From: Pedobacter sp. MC2016-14
GTDB lineage: Bacteria; Bacteroidota; Bacteroidia; Sphingobacteriales; Sphingobacteriaceae
Direction of reading: 5' to 3'
Length of the DNA stretch: 64,000 nucleotides
NCBI RefSeq assembly: GCF_020991475.1
Contig: NZ_JAJMPA010000001.1
Span: 2,418,001-2,482,000, forward strand
Part shown: positions 26,165 through 35,346 of the stretch, piece after piece
How the letters are laid out: each line of letters opens with the position of its first letter
How positions within the stretch are numbered: position 1 is the first letter of the stretch
Translations under genes and position numbers: made by a program
The notes under the pieces: generated by a model
Database searches by the model: none
Seen by the model: only the letters and a program-made list of their open reading frames with translations
What the model was told of the DNA's origin: nothing

Positions 26165-27343
26165 ATGAAAACAGAAGCACAAAACAACAACTGGGAACAT
26201 CTATTAAAGTTAAAAGCTGATGGTTTGCAGCCTTCTGATGCGCAATGGAACGAGCTCTCTGCTGAAGAAAAGGAATTGATCAATGGATTAGAAGAGGACG
26301 GACTTTTAACTGCCGCTGCTGGCCTGTTAAATAGAACAGAAACAGAACAGGCCTGGAACAAACTCAGATTTGAGATTGAGCCGGTAAAAGTTAAACTATA
26401 TCCAAAGCTATTAAAATACGCAGCGGCTGTATTATTGCCTTTATTTCTGCTGGGCGGATTATATGTCTGGAACAAATCCCACAATGATAACCGGGTAATT
26501 GATACCGAAGATTTTGCCAGTATTACAGCAACAAATCATAAGCGTGCTACCTTAGTGCTGTCCAATGGAACAGAACTGAATTTAAACCATTCGGATTCAA
26601 AATTGACTGAAGTTGAAGGTGCACATGTTAAAAATGTAGATTCCGCTTCCCTGCAATATGTTGCCAATGCTGGGAAAGGACAAAATTCTGCAGCTGACTT
26701 TAATGAACTTCGGGTGCCCAGAGGAGCAGAATATAAACTGATCCTGGCAGATGGCTCCCAAATTTGGGTAAATGCGGCCAGTCGCCTGCGCTTCCCTGTT
26801 AACTTCAATGGAGCATCAACAAGAGAAGTATATTTAGAAGCAGGAGAGGCTTATTTCCAAATCGCAAAAAATGCCAAAGTGCCGTTTATTGTACATTATA
26901 GTAAAATGAAAGTTCAGGTGCTGGGCACCTCGTTCAATATCAATACCTACACTAAAAAAATCCGTACTACTTTGGTAGAAGGTCATGTACAACTTAAACA
27001 AGGAGATCAAATCGTAGACCTGCTGCCCAATCAGCAAGCTCTTGTGGATCAGCAATCTGGCTCGGTAAATAAAGCGGAGGTAGACATAGAACCATTTGTG
27101 GCCTGGAAAGATGGGTGGATGTATTTTGAAAACAATACACTGGAAGAAGTGATGGAGCAGGTAGGCAGATGGTATGATTTTGATGTAGTATTCAAATCTG
27201 AAGATCTTAAAGACATACATTTTGGCGGTAAGCTTAAAAAATACAATCAGATTGGTGATTTACTGAGTATTATAGAAAAAACCGGATCTGTAGACATTAA
27301 CCTACGTAACCACACCATTTACGTAAATAAAACACCCAATTAA
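26165..27343 (+). CDS. FecR-family anti-sigma factor (locus 2)
   Basis: This is a single-pass inner-membrane anti-sigma factor of 392 aa. The cytoplasmic part has LKADGLQPSDAQWNELSAEE. The membrane helix is about residues 82-97 (YAAAVLLPLFLLGGLYVW). The periplasmic FecR domain shows RGAEYKLILADGSQIWVNA, LEAGEAYFQIAKN and VQVLGTSFNINTY. DUF4974 shows NTLEEVMEQVGRWYDFDVVF. The domain order matches the other four FecRs, but the sequence is the most divergent of the set. For example, it reads EAYFQIAKNAKVPFIVHY where others read EAYFEISKD..HPFVV. SusC follows after only 32 bases, with no stem-loop, unlike loci 1, 3, 4 and 5. Confidence 0.95.
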   Translation: MKTEAQNNNWEHLLKLKADGLQPSDAQWNELSAEEKELINGLEEDGLLTAAAGLLNRTETEQAWNKLRFEIEPVKVKLYPKLLKYAAAVLLPLFLLGGLYVWNKSHNDNRVIDTEDFASITATNHKRATLVLSNGTELNLNHSDSKLTEVEGAHVKNVDSASLQYVANAGKGQNSAADFNELRVPRGAEYKLILADGSQIWVNAASRLRFPVNFNGASTREVYLEAGEAYFQIAKNAKVPFIVHYSKMKVQVLGTSFNINTYTKKIRTTLVEGHVQLKQGDQIVDLLPNQQALVDQQSGSVNKAEVDIEPFVAWKDGWMYFENNTLEEVMEQVGRWYDFDVVFKSEDLKDIHFGGKLKKYNQIGDLLSIIEKTGSVDINLRNHTIYVNKTPN

Positions 27344-27375
27344 TAACCTAAATAATATCAATTAACCAAAAACTA

Positions 27376-30300
27376 ATGATGAGAATTTTACCTAAAGTAT
27401 GGCTTGGCAGCCTGCTGCTCACCTTCGCTTGCTTTTTTTTAGGCGGTGCAGTGTTGGCACAAAGCCAAAAAATCTCTTTAAACCTCAAAAACGTAAAGCG
27501 ATCAGCAGCTGTTCAAGCTTTGAGAAAGCAATCTAGTTTTGAGTTCTTTTACAATGAAGATGAGCTGAACAAATACCCAAATGTCAGTATTGCTGTAAAA
27601 GAAAAACCTGTGGCAGAAGTGCTGGACCTGATTCTAAAAGGTACTACGCTAAAGTACAGTATTGAAAAAAATGTGGTCATCATCAGCCAGCCCGTTACAA
27701 ATTCTGGTGCTCCTGTAATAAAGATCAGGGTTACCGGTAAGGTGAGCGATGCCAATGGACAGCCTGTGCCGGGCGTAAATATTTTAGAACCTCAGGGCAG
27801 GGTAGCTGCAACTTCTGATGCCAATGGAAACTATGCAATCAGTGTGGATAAAGGGGCCGTAATCAGGTTCAGTTTTATCGGAATGAAAGGTGTAGTTTAT
27901 CCGGTAACCACTGTTGGTGATGCAAAACTGCTGACCAAAAACATTACACTGGAAGATGACAACAACCAAATGAACGAGGTAGTGGTAACAGGTTATCAAA
28001 ACATCGCCCGCAGGGATTTGGTAGGTTCAATCGCTTCTGTAAAAGCGGAAGACATCAAAATTGCAGGAACCAACCAGATTGATAAATTACTGCAAGGGCA
28101 GCTGGCTGGTGTTGCAGTAACCAATAGTTCTGGTTTAGTAGGTGGAAAACCAAGGGTTAGGGTAAGAGGAACATCTACCTTGCTGGGCAACCAGGAGCCT
28201 GTGTGGGTTGTGGATGGAATTATCCAGGAAGACCCGATTCCTTTCGATTACCAACAACTCAATGCATTTGCCGCTGCTACAGCTTCTACGGCTTCTGCCG
28301 CAAGTGATGCGATGAAAAACCTCGTTGGAAGTACGGTAGCTTTTTTGAATGTGGATGACATTGATGAAATTACAGTACTAAAAGATGCTTCCTCCACTGC
28401 TATTTATGGTGTAAAAGCTGCCAACGGTGTAATTGTGATCACTACCAAAAAAGGAAAGGCTGGTAAGCCTTCGGTAAACTATAGTGCAAATTTTACCACT
28501 TCAGTAAAACCTAACTACGGACAATTTAACCTGATGAACTCAAAAGAAAGAGTAGATGTATCAAGGGAAATTTATGCCCGTGGTTTGCAGTTCGGTGTAT
28601 CCCCAGATCCTGTATCTTATGAAGGCTTATCTGCAGATTTATTTGATAAAAAAATAACCCAGGAACAGTTTGTTGCTGGCGTAAACAAGTTGGAAACCAA
28701 CAATACAGACTGGTTTGACGTGCTTTTTCAAACACCCTTTAGTCAAAACCATACCATTAGCCTGTCAGGTGGCGCAGATAAAACTACGTATTATACTTCT
28801 GTAGGGTACATGAACGATAGAGGTAACACCAAAGGCAATGAGCAAAAAAGGTATACCGCTGCGGTAAACATCAATAGCAACCTGACCCAAAACCTGCGTG
28901 TGGGTTTTAAGTTAAATGGTTCGCAAAGTAAAACCTATGGTTTTTACAACGTAAATCCTTTTAACTATGCGTACAATACCAGCCGGACCATTCCTGTATT
29001 AACAGATGCAGGAGACCCTTACTTTTACGTTTCTCCAAACACAGGTAGTGGCTCTTTCCGCTACAATGTACTCAATGAAATTTCTCAAAGCGGAAATCAA
29101 AACAAGCTGAATGCAGTAAATGCCGTGGCCAATGTAGATTATAAGTTTTTAAAAGATTTTAACTTCCAATCCCTTTTAGGATTTGGCTATACGCAAACCA
29201 ATGCAGAAACTTTTGCAACCGAAAGGTCTAATCAAATCACACAAAAAAGGTTGTACGAATTTGGTACGGCTTTGCCTGGATCAGTTCCTTATTTAGCCTC
29301 TCCAATACCACTCGGCGGGGCCTTAAACACAATCAACATCAGCAACCAAACGGTAACCCTCCGTAATACCTTAAACTACGTTAAGCGCTTTCGTGATCAT
29401 AAAGATGGCTTTAGCGTAATGGTAGGTCAGGAGTTAAGGAGTTCTAAATATGACGGTCTAAACGCCACTACTTATGGTTACCTGCCAGATAGGGGAAGAA
29501 GTTTTTTACAGTTGCCATTAACAACCACCAATTCGGGGCTGACCTCAAATAATGGCTTGTATGCCGAAATGGTGCCAAGTATCACCGACCGTTTGTCAAA
29601 CTATCTTTCGTACTTTGCAACCACCACCTACAATTTCAATCAAAAGTATGTAATCAATGCCAACCTGCGTACAGATGCTTCTAACCGTTTTGGACAGTAT
29701 TCTAACCACAGGTTTTTGCCAGTTTGGTCTATTGGTGGTAAATGGAATATTGCCGAAGAAGGCTGGTTTAATAAATTCAGCTGGTTAAATCAGTTCTCTG
29801 CCCGTATCAGCTACGGTTTTCAGGGAAACGTTGCTGAAAACTTCAGCCCCGATTTAATTGCGCAGATTCCTGGCGGCGCTGCGGCGGTAAATCCAATTTC
29901 CGGAGATCCGGCTTTGATGATCAGGAGCCTGGCATATAAAGATCTGCGCTGGGAACGTAATAAAACGACTAACATAGGCCTGGATTTCGCATTTCTTAAC
30001 AGCCGTGTATCTGGTACGGCAGATTACTACCTTAAAAGAGGGTTTGACATCATTGTTCAGAAACCTATACCATTGGAATATGGATTGCTTAACATGCCTA
30101 TCAATGCCGGTGATGTGAGAAACAAAGGTTATGAATTTACACTTAATGTTGTACCTGTGAGAACTAAAGATTTCAATTGGAACATCAACTTTAATACCTC
30201 AAAAACTACCAATAATGTAGTCCGTTCAGGTGCCATCTCTTTAACCAGCTGGCAAACAGCTGTCTCGGGAGGCTTGTATAAAGAAGGCGTAGCATCCTCA

Positions 30301-30975
30301 GGTATTTACTCTTTTGACTTTGCCGGCCTTGATCCGGCAACGGGGAAACCCACCTATAATGGTTTAAATGTAGCCACTAATCCAGGCGCCGCAGCTGATG
30401 TTACTAAAGCGTTGGTGTATTCCGGACAACTGGACCCTAAATTTACTGGTGGTATCAACAACAGCTTTAGGTATAAGGCTTTTACACTAAATGCAATGTT
30501 TTATATCAGTACTGGAAATGTAAAGCGATTGGCTCCGTTATATGAAAACAGGCAGGTAACTTCTGCAGCCTATTCTTTTCAGAACCTTTCATCTGAGTTG
30601 AACAACCGCTGGAGGAAACCGGGCGACGAAGCTTTTACCAACATTCCTTCACTGCCTTCCTTTACTTCAATTGCGCTGGGTACGGTTAGCATTCCAGGAA
30701 CAGCTTCGGCATGGAGCCCTTATGTTTTATACGATTATTCTACCGCCAGGGTGGTTAATGCAAGCTATGCCCGTTTACGAAATCTCTCTATGGGCTACTT
30801 GCTTCCTGCCGCACAGGCCGCTAAGTTTGGCATCAGGTCCTGCCAGTTGCAGGCCAGTGTTACCAACTTGTTTTATATCGCAGACAAACGTTTAAATGGA
30901 GTAGATCCGGAAGTAAACGGCAACAGTTTGCCTATTCCACGCACCTATTCTTTATCACTTAACATTGGTTTTTAA
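27376..30975 (+). CDS. SusC-family TonB-dependent transducer (locus 2)
   Basis: This is an outer-membrane importer of 1199 aa. The N-terminus is a plain Sec signal (MMRILPKVWLGSLLLTFACFF, cleavage after VLAQ) without the MYxxYT extension of the other transducers here. The STN domain is about 30-115 (SAAVQALRKQSSFEFFY) and CarboxypepD_reg about 122-205. The plug has RVRVRGTSTLLGNQEP and VLKDASSTAIYGVKAANG, and holds an Ala/Ser/Thr-rich insertion (NAFAAATASTASAASD). The barrel ends LSLNIGF. The SusD start lies 11 bases after the stop. The downstream genes are proteases, so the ligand is probably a protein fragment or peptide (inference). Confidence 0.95.
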   Translation: MMRILPKVWLGSLLLTFACFFLGGAVLAQSQKISLNLKNVKRSAAVQALRKQSSFEFFYNEDELNKYPNVSIAVKEKPVAEVLDLILKGTTLKYSIEKNVVIISQPVTNSGAPVIKIRVTGKVSDANGQPVPGVNILEPQGRVAATSDANGNYAISVDKGAVIRFSFIGMKGVVYPVTTVGDAKLLTKNITLEDDNNQMNEVVVTGYQNIARRDLVGSIASVKAEDIKIAGTNQIDKLLQGQLAGVAVTNSSGLVGGKPRVRVRGTSTLLGNQEPVWVVDGIIQEDPIPFDYQQLNAFAAATASTASAASDAMKNLVGSTVAFLNVDDIDEITVLKDASSTAIYGVKAANGVIVITTKKGKAGKPSVNYSANFTTSVKPNYGQFNLMNSKERVDVSREIYARGLQFGVSPDPVSYEGLSADLFDKKITQEQFVAGVNKLETNNTDWFDVLFQTPFSQNHTISLSGGADKTTYYTSVGYMNDRGNTKGNEQKRYTAAVNINSNLTQNLRVGFKLNGSQSKTYGFYNVNPFNYAYNTSRTIPVLTDAGDPYFYVSPNTGSGSFRYNVLNEISQSGNQNKLNAVNAVANVDYKFLKDFNFQSLLGFGYTQTNAETFATERSNQITQKRLYEFGTALPGSVPYLASPIPLGGALNTINISNQTVTLRNTLNYVKRFRDHKDGFSVMVGQELRSSKYDGLNATTYGYLPDRGRSFLQLPLTTTNSGLTSNNGLYAEMVPSITDRLSNYLSYFATTTYNFNQKYVINANLRTDASNRFGQYSNHRFLPVWSIGGKWNIAEEGWFNKFSWLNQFSARISYGFQGNVAENFSPDLIAQIPGGAAAVNPISGDPALMIRSLAYKDLRWERNKTTNIGLDFAFLNSRVSGTADYYLKRGFDIIVQKPIPLEYGLLNMPINAGDVRNKGYEFTLNVVPVRTKDFNWNINFNTSKTTNNVVRSGAISLTSWQTAVSGGLYKEGVASSGIYSFDFAGLDPATGKPTYNGLNVATNPGAAADVTKALVYSGQLDPKFTGGINNSFRYKAFTLNAMFYISTGNVKRLAPLYENRQVTSAAYSFQNLSSELNNRWRKPGDEAFTNIPSLPSFTSIALGTVSIPGTASAWSPYVLYDYSTARVVNASYARLRNLSMGYLLPAAQAAKFGIRSCQLQASVTNLFYIADKRLNGVDPEVNGNSLPIPRTYSLSLNIGF

Positions 30976-30985
30976 AAGGAAAATT

Positions 30986-32446
30986 ATGAAAACTTATTAT
31001 AAATATATCGTACTGATTTGCCTTGCCCTAAGTTCTTTTTCATGTAAAAAAGGCTTTTTAGAAGAGAGCAGCCAGGATATGGTTAGGCCAACTACCACAG
31101 AAGCCTTAAATCAGTTGATGACTGGTGAAGCTTATACTTTATCTGGCATTACACATGACTACAGTGAACTATTGTCTGATGATATACAGGCAAACTATGA
31201 TGCCAATACCATTGTTGTAGCTGCGCTGAATAAATTTTCACCAGTGTTTACCTGGGAAAAAAACATGATAGACAGGTTGCTGGAAGTCAATGCGTCAAGC
31301 CCTAATATCTGGTACAATTACTACATCCACATCAAGGGCTGTAACGTAGTGCTTGATTATGTAGATAAAGTGAGCGGAAGCCAGGCAGAGAAGGACAATA
31401 TACGCGGACAGGCCTTGGCACTTAGGTCTTACTATTACCTTATGCTGGTTAACTTTTTCGGTAAACCTTATACAGGTACGGCAGTAAACCCTGAAACAGA
31501 TTTGGGTGTGCCTTTAATTTTAACAGCAGAGGTTTCAGATGCACCAATTTCCAGGGCTACAGTAAAACAAGTATATAGCCAGTTGGAAAGCGATTTGTTA
31601 ACAGCCATCCCTTTACTGGATGCCAATGGGGCCGGAAACAGTATTTATAAATTTAACGCTACTGCTGCACGTTTACTTTTGTCAAGAATTTACCTGTACA
31701 TGGGCAATTGGGATGGAAGTATTAATTATACCAATCAGGTTATAGCCAAAAAGCCAGGTTTAAAAAACTACAATGAAATTACTGGTACAGCCTATCCAAT
31801 TAATGGTGCGCTCGTTTCACCAGAAGTGATTTGGGGTTTTGGAAGTTTAACCGAGGTTAGTTCGCTTCCTTTCGGGAATCAGCAGGTCGCAAAAGCTTCA
31901 TTTACAGCTTCGGATGATTTATTAAACTCCTTTGAACCTAACGACATCAGACTGACCTATAACTTTGCAAATTCAGTATATGTTACCTCGACCTTGAATG
32001 CGTACAAATCAAAGTCGGGCAAGTTCGCCACATCAGGAAATGTAAATTCTAAAGCGTTCCGCACTGCAGAAGCTTACTTGAACAGGGCAGAAGCAAATAT
32101 CCAAAAAGCAATTCAGGGAAATGCTGGAGCTATTAACAGTGCATTGGCTGACTTAAACCTACTTAGGTCTAACAGGATTAAAACAGCCAACTATGCTCCA
32201 ATAACCATTAGCGATCCGCAGGCATTGTATACTTTTTACAAAGCAGAACGCAGGCGTGAACTGTCCCTTGAAGATCACCGCTGGTTTGACTTGCGCCGCT
32301 GGGGCATGCCATCTATACAACATACCATTCAAGTAACAGCAGGTGCGCCAACCACAGTAACGCTTCAGCAAAATGACAGCAGGTATACCCTTGGTATCCC
32401 TTCAGAAGCTTTAAATAGAAATACTAACCTGGTTCAAAATCCTTAA
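30986..32446 (+). CDS. SusD/RagB-family lipoprotein (locus 2)
   Basis: This is the 486-aa surface lipoprotein partner of the locus 2 SusC. The start at 30986 is chosen over an in-frame ATG at 30965, which overlaps SusC and would add seven charged residues. The lipoprotein signal is MKTYYKYIVLICLALSSFSC, followed by KKGFLEESSQD. The SusD core has GQALALRSYYYLMLVNFFGKPY and the C-terminal hallmark ERRRELSLEDHRWFDLRRWG, ending NTNLVQNP. The acidic +2 to +10 positions after the lipidated Cys (KKGFLEE) fit surface export in Bacteroidota. The next gene begins 11 bases downstream. Confidence 0.95.
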   Translation: MKTYYKYIVLICLALSSFSCKKGFLEESSQDMVRPTTTEALNQLMTGEAYTLSGITHDYSELLSDDIQANYDANTIVVAALNKFSPVFTWEKNMIDRLLEVNASSPNIWYNYYIHIKGCNVVLDYVDKVSGSQAEKDNIRGQALALRSYYYLMLVNFFGKPYTGTAVNPETDLGVPLILTAEVSDAPISRATVKQVYSQLESDLLTAIPLLDANGAGNSIYKFNATAARLLLSRIYLYMGNWDGSINYTNQVIAKKPGLKNYNEITGTAYPINGALVSPEVIWGFGSLTEVSSLPFGNQQVAKASFTASDDLLNSFEPNDIRLTYNFANSVYVTSTLNAYKSKSGKFATSGNVNSKAFRTAEAYLNRAEANIQKAIQGNAGAINSALADLNLLRSNRIKTANYAPITISDPQALYTFYKAERRRELSLEDHRWFDLRRWGMPSIQHTIQVTAGAPTTVTLQQNDSRYTLGIPSEALNRNTNLVQNP

Positions 32447-32457
32447 AATCCTAAATC

Positions 32458-33315
32458 ATGGATAAGATAAAATATACATTTGGTTTCCTCGTGCTACTTA
32501 CCATACTAGCTGCATGTAAAAAAGAAGAAGTATTAACGCCAAGTGAACTGGCCATTGAATACCAGCTGCCACAGGGAAACCACGATTACGACAATACCCT
32601 GGTAGAGCTGAACAATAAATATGGCTCCTTCTTTTTATACAAATTTTCGGCTGTAGACTTCGGTTACACACCCGTTTATGCACCTTCCAATTTTGGAGAC
32701 ACCTATGTTGCTGACATTGCTGATGAATCTTATGTAGGGAAAGTATTAACTTTTGTACAAAAGAACTGGTTAAGCTACTATAGCGACGCCTTTTTGAAGG
32801 CTAATCTTCCTTTTAAAGTATTGCTGGCTCAGAATATGAGGTCAAAAACATCAGCTAGTACAAAATACGCAGTGCTGTCTAACTACAACCAAATGACCTT
32901 AAGTTATTTTGGGCCCGACTTTGATTTGTTAACCGCCGCACAAAAGAAAACTTATGTAAACAGCATGCATACAGAATTCTTCAATTTTATTTTTAATCGA
33001 GGTAAAATTGATATCCCGGCAGATTTTGGGGCAGTTACCAGTTATACTACAGCAGCAACAGCAACAAATTATTATGCATTAGGATATGTGTCATATGTGG
33101 TCGCCTTACAAGCTGACAAACTAAATAAGGATTTTCTTTCTTACATCGCGTTGATTACGTCTAAAACTAAAGCAGAACTTGATGCTACAATTCTTAGCCC
33201 TACAACTGATACCGCCGGTCTGATTAGAAAGAAGTATGATTTTATCATCAACTATTATAAAACAAAATACAATATAGACCTGCAGGCCATTGGCAATGCT
33301 GGTGTTGTAAACTAA
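32458..33315 (+). CDS. Degenerate zinc-metallohydrolase-like lipoprotein
   Basis: This is a 285-aa lipoprotein (LLTILAACKKEE) resembling the SusCD-linked putative zinc metallo-peptidase family (Peptidase_Mx1, substrate import-associated zinc metallohydrolase lipoprotein). The family resemblance rests on the N-terminal Ser/Asp-rich region, the helix before the active site and the later segment ALGYVSYVVALQADKLNKDF. The zinc site appears lost. Where active members have HExxH, this protein reads TEFFN within SMHTEFFNFIF, so only Glu is kept. The later position where active members have a Pro-Tyr..EEDF motif is also altered. It may be a binding protein for the SusCD pair. The family call is from remembered motif layout, so confidence is moderate. 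Confidence 0.6.
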   Translation: MDKIKYTFGFLVLLTILAACKKEEVLTPSELAIEYQLPQGNHDYDNTLVELNNKYGSFFLYKFSAVDFGYTPVYAPSNFGDTYVADIADESYVGKVLTFVQKNWLSYYSDAFLKANLPFKVLLAQNMRSKTSASTKYAVLSNYNQMTLSYFGPDFDLLTAAQKKTYVNSMHTEFFNFIFNRGKIDIPADFGAVTSYTTAATATNYYALGYVSYVVALQADKLNKDFLSYIALITSKTKAELDATILSPTTDTAGLIRKKYDFIINYYKTKYNIDLQAIGNAGVVN

Positions 33316-33324
33316 TAAAATCAA

Positions 33325-33342
33325 TTGCCGTTTTGGCGGCAA
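33325..33342 (+). other. Short stem-loop between lipoprotein and subtilase genes
   Basis: TTGCCG (33325-33330) pairs with CGGCAA (33337-33342) across a 6-base loop. No U-tract follows directly. It may affect RNA stability or translation of the next gene, which starts 29 bases downstream. It may also be incidental. Confidence 0.3.
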
Positions 33343-33371
33343 CTGAACCTTTCATTTTAAGCGACTAAATA

Positions 33372-35345
33372 ATGATGCGTTATAAATTACTGATTTGTGC
33401 TTTAATGCTCTTTCCTTTTTTGGGTAAAGGACAGGCAAAATTAACAACCATAGCAGCTAAGCCTGTTGTAAATTATGAAGCCGAGCTCGCCAAAAAGGCA
33501 TCGAGTGTAAAGAGTGCTAAAGTTTTGGCTGTAAAAGTAGATGAGGTGGTCGCTTTACTGCATACCCAATTTAAGGGGCAAGCCATTACCGTAGGTAAAC
33601 TCTTTGCTTTTAAGGCGGTACCTACAGATAGTGTGGTAAATCTTGCTGCTGCTTTAATGCAAATGCGTGCCTCACACAGTAAAATTGACACGTCTGCCTC
33701 CATAGAACAGTTACTGGGCATTAAGGAAACTATGGTTAAAGGAGCGGAGCGGGCCTATGAAGAGCAATTGCTGCTGACGCAAAAGTACCTTGCCGAAGCA
33801 GTACCAGAAGAAGGCATTACCAGATTCTGGCACCAAAAATCTTTTGCCACTGATGGCATTTATGGTACAGCCCTCGAGCGTGCTTACGCAGAACTGTTGA
33901 AAGGCAAAACACCCAAAAAAATAAGGGTGGCGGTATTGGATGCCGGGGTAGATCTCGAGCATCCTGATTTGCAGAAATCTTTATGGACCAATAGCAAAGA
34001 AATTGCTGGTAATGGTATTGACGATGACCATAATGGTTACATCGATGACATACATGGCTGGAACTTTCTGGGAACAAAAGACCCTAAGGTAAATATTAAC
34101 ACCAGCGTTACCGAAGGAGACCGTGAATATTACCGTTTGATGCAACTGTACAAAGGTAAGGATACCACAAAATTAAATACGGTTCAAAAAAAGTACTTAA
34201 ACCAGGTTAAAAGGGTTTCCTCTTTGTACCAAAAAGAAAATAATAAAGACCGGATAGCGCAGCAACTTGCGGCTTTTGATCAAATTTATACAGCTCTGGA
34301 AAGGCAAAAAAAAGGTAGTTATGTTACAATTGCGGAGGTTATGGATTTTAAAGAAGACAAAACACAGCCTAACCAATCTTTAGTTTTGATGAGCCTCACC
34401 AATATTGCACGATCCCAGAACTGGAAACCGGCAGATTCAGCCCTGGCACTGATCAATAGCTTAAAAAACAACCTGGTAATTAATGCTAAAAAAGGATATG
34501 CCGATCAGCTGGCGGCTTCGGCAATAGACTACCGCAAAGAAATTTATGCCGGCCTTCCAGAAAAAAACAAGGCCAAATACTATGGCAACAACGTGCTTTC
34601 CTTTTCCAGTGCAGATCATGGTACGGCTGTTAATGGAATTATAGGAGCCGACCGTGACAACCGCCTGGGTGCAATGGGCATGGTAGATGATGTAGAATTA
34701 ATGAATGTGCGGGTGGTATTACCCATGGGTGATGAATATGATGAAGATGTAGCTAATGGCATTCGTTATGCCGTAGACAATGGCGCACAGATCATTAACC
34801 TGAGCTTTGGGAAAAACATTTCACCAAATAAAAAGATAGTAGATGCAGCTGTAAAGTATGCGGAGAAAAAAGGAGTATTAATTGTGCGTGGTGCAGGAAA
34901 CAACACTAAGAATACGGATGTATATCCTTTTTATCCAACGCAATTTTATGAAAATGGGAAAGAAGCTAAAAATATGATAACAGTGGGTGCTACAGATTTG
35001 AAGGGCCGGATTATGGGGTTCTCAAATTATGGTAAACATTCGCTGGATCTTTTTGCGCCAGGATTTAACATTTACTCTTCCATTACCAGAACTTCAGGAG
35101 GTTATGAAAGGTTACACGGCACCAGTATGGCTTCGCCAATTGTCGCAGGCACTGCAGCTTTAATCATGTCTTACTACCCCAACCTTACCGCCATTCAGGT
35201 TAAAGATATTTTAATGAAAACCGTAACAAAAGTTGCCCCCGGAAATGCAAAACCAGGTATGGAACTCAGTGATATATCTATCAGCGGTGGTATCCTGAAC
35301 GCTTACGATGCACTAAAAATGGCAGCAACCTATCCCTTAAAATAA
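33372..35345 (+). CDS. S8 subtilisin-family serine protease, secreted
   Basis: This is a secreted 657-aa endopeptidase with a Sec signal (LLICALMLFPFLGKGQ) and a propeptide-like region of about 150 residues. The catalytic triad is complete: Asp190 in VAVLDAGVDLEHPDL, His416 in DHGTAVNGIIG and Ser585 in GTSMASPIVAGTAAL. The Asp-to-His distance is about 226 residues, against roughly 30 in classical subtilisins. A large, mostly helical, lysine-rich insertion therefore separates the first two catalytic residues. A possible calcium-site stretch (DDDHNGYIDDIHGWNF) precedes it. It would provide the initial cleavage of protein substrate for the locus 2 transporter. The aspartyl protease gene follows 1 base after its stop. 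Confidence 0.93.
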   Translation: MMRYKLLICALMLFPFLGKGQAKLTTIAAKPVVNYEAELAKKASSVKSAKVLAVKVDEVVALLHTQFKGQAITVGKLFAFKAVPTDSVVNLAAALMQMRASHSKIDTSASIEQLLGIKETMVKGAERAYEEQLLLTQKYLAEAVPEEGITRFWHQKSFATDGIYGTALERAYAELLKGKTPKKIRVAVLDAGVDLEHPDLQKSLWTNSKEIAGNGIDDDHNGYIDDIHGWNFLGTKDPKVNINTSVTEGDREYYRLMQLYKGKDTTKLNTVQKKYLNQVKRVSSLYQKENNKDRIAQQLAAFDQIYTALERQKKGSYVTIAEVMDFKEDKTQPNQSLVLMSLTNIARSQNWKPADSALALINSLKNNLVINAKKGYADQLAASAIDYRKEIYAGLPEKNKAKYYGNNVLSFSSADHGTAVNGIIGADRDNRLGAMGMVDDVELMNVRVVLPMGDEYDEDVANGIRYAVDNGAQIINLSFGKNISPNKKIVDAAVKYAEKKGVLIVRGAGNNTKNTDVYPFYPTQFYENGKEAKNMITVGATDLKGRIMGFSNYGKHSLDLFAPGFNIYSSITRTSGGYERLHGTSMASPIVAGTAALIMSYYPNLTAIQVKDILMKTVTKVAPGNAKPGMELSDISISGGILNAYDALKMAATYPLK

Positions 35346-35346
35346 T

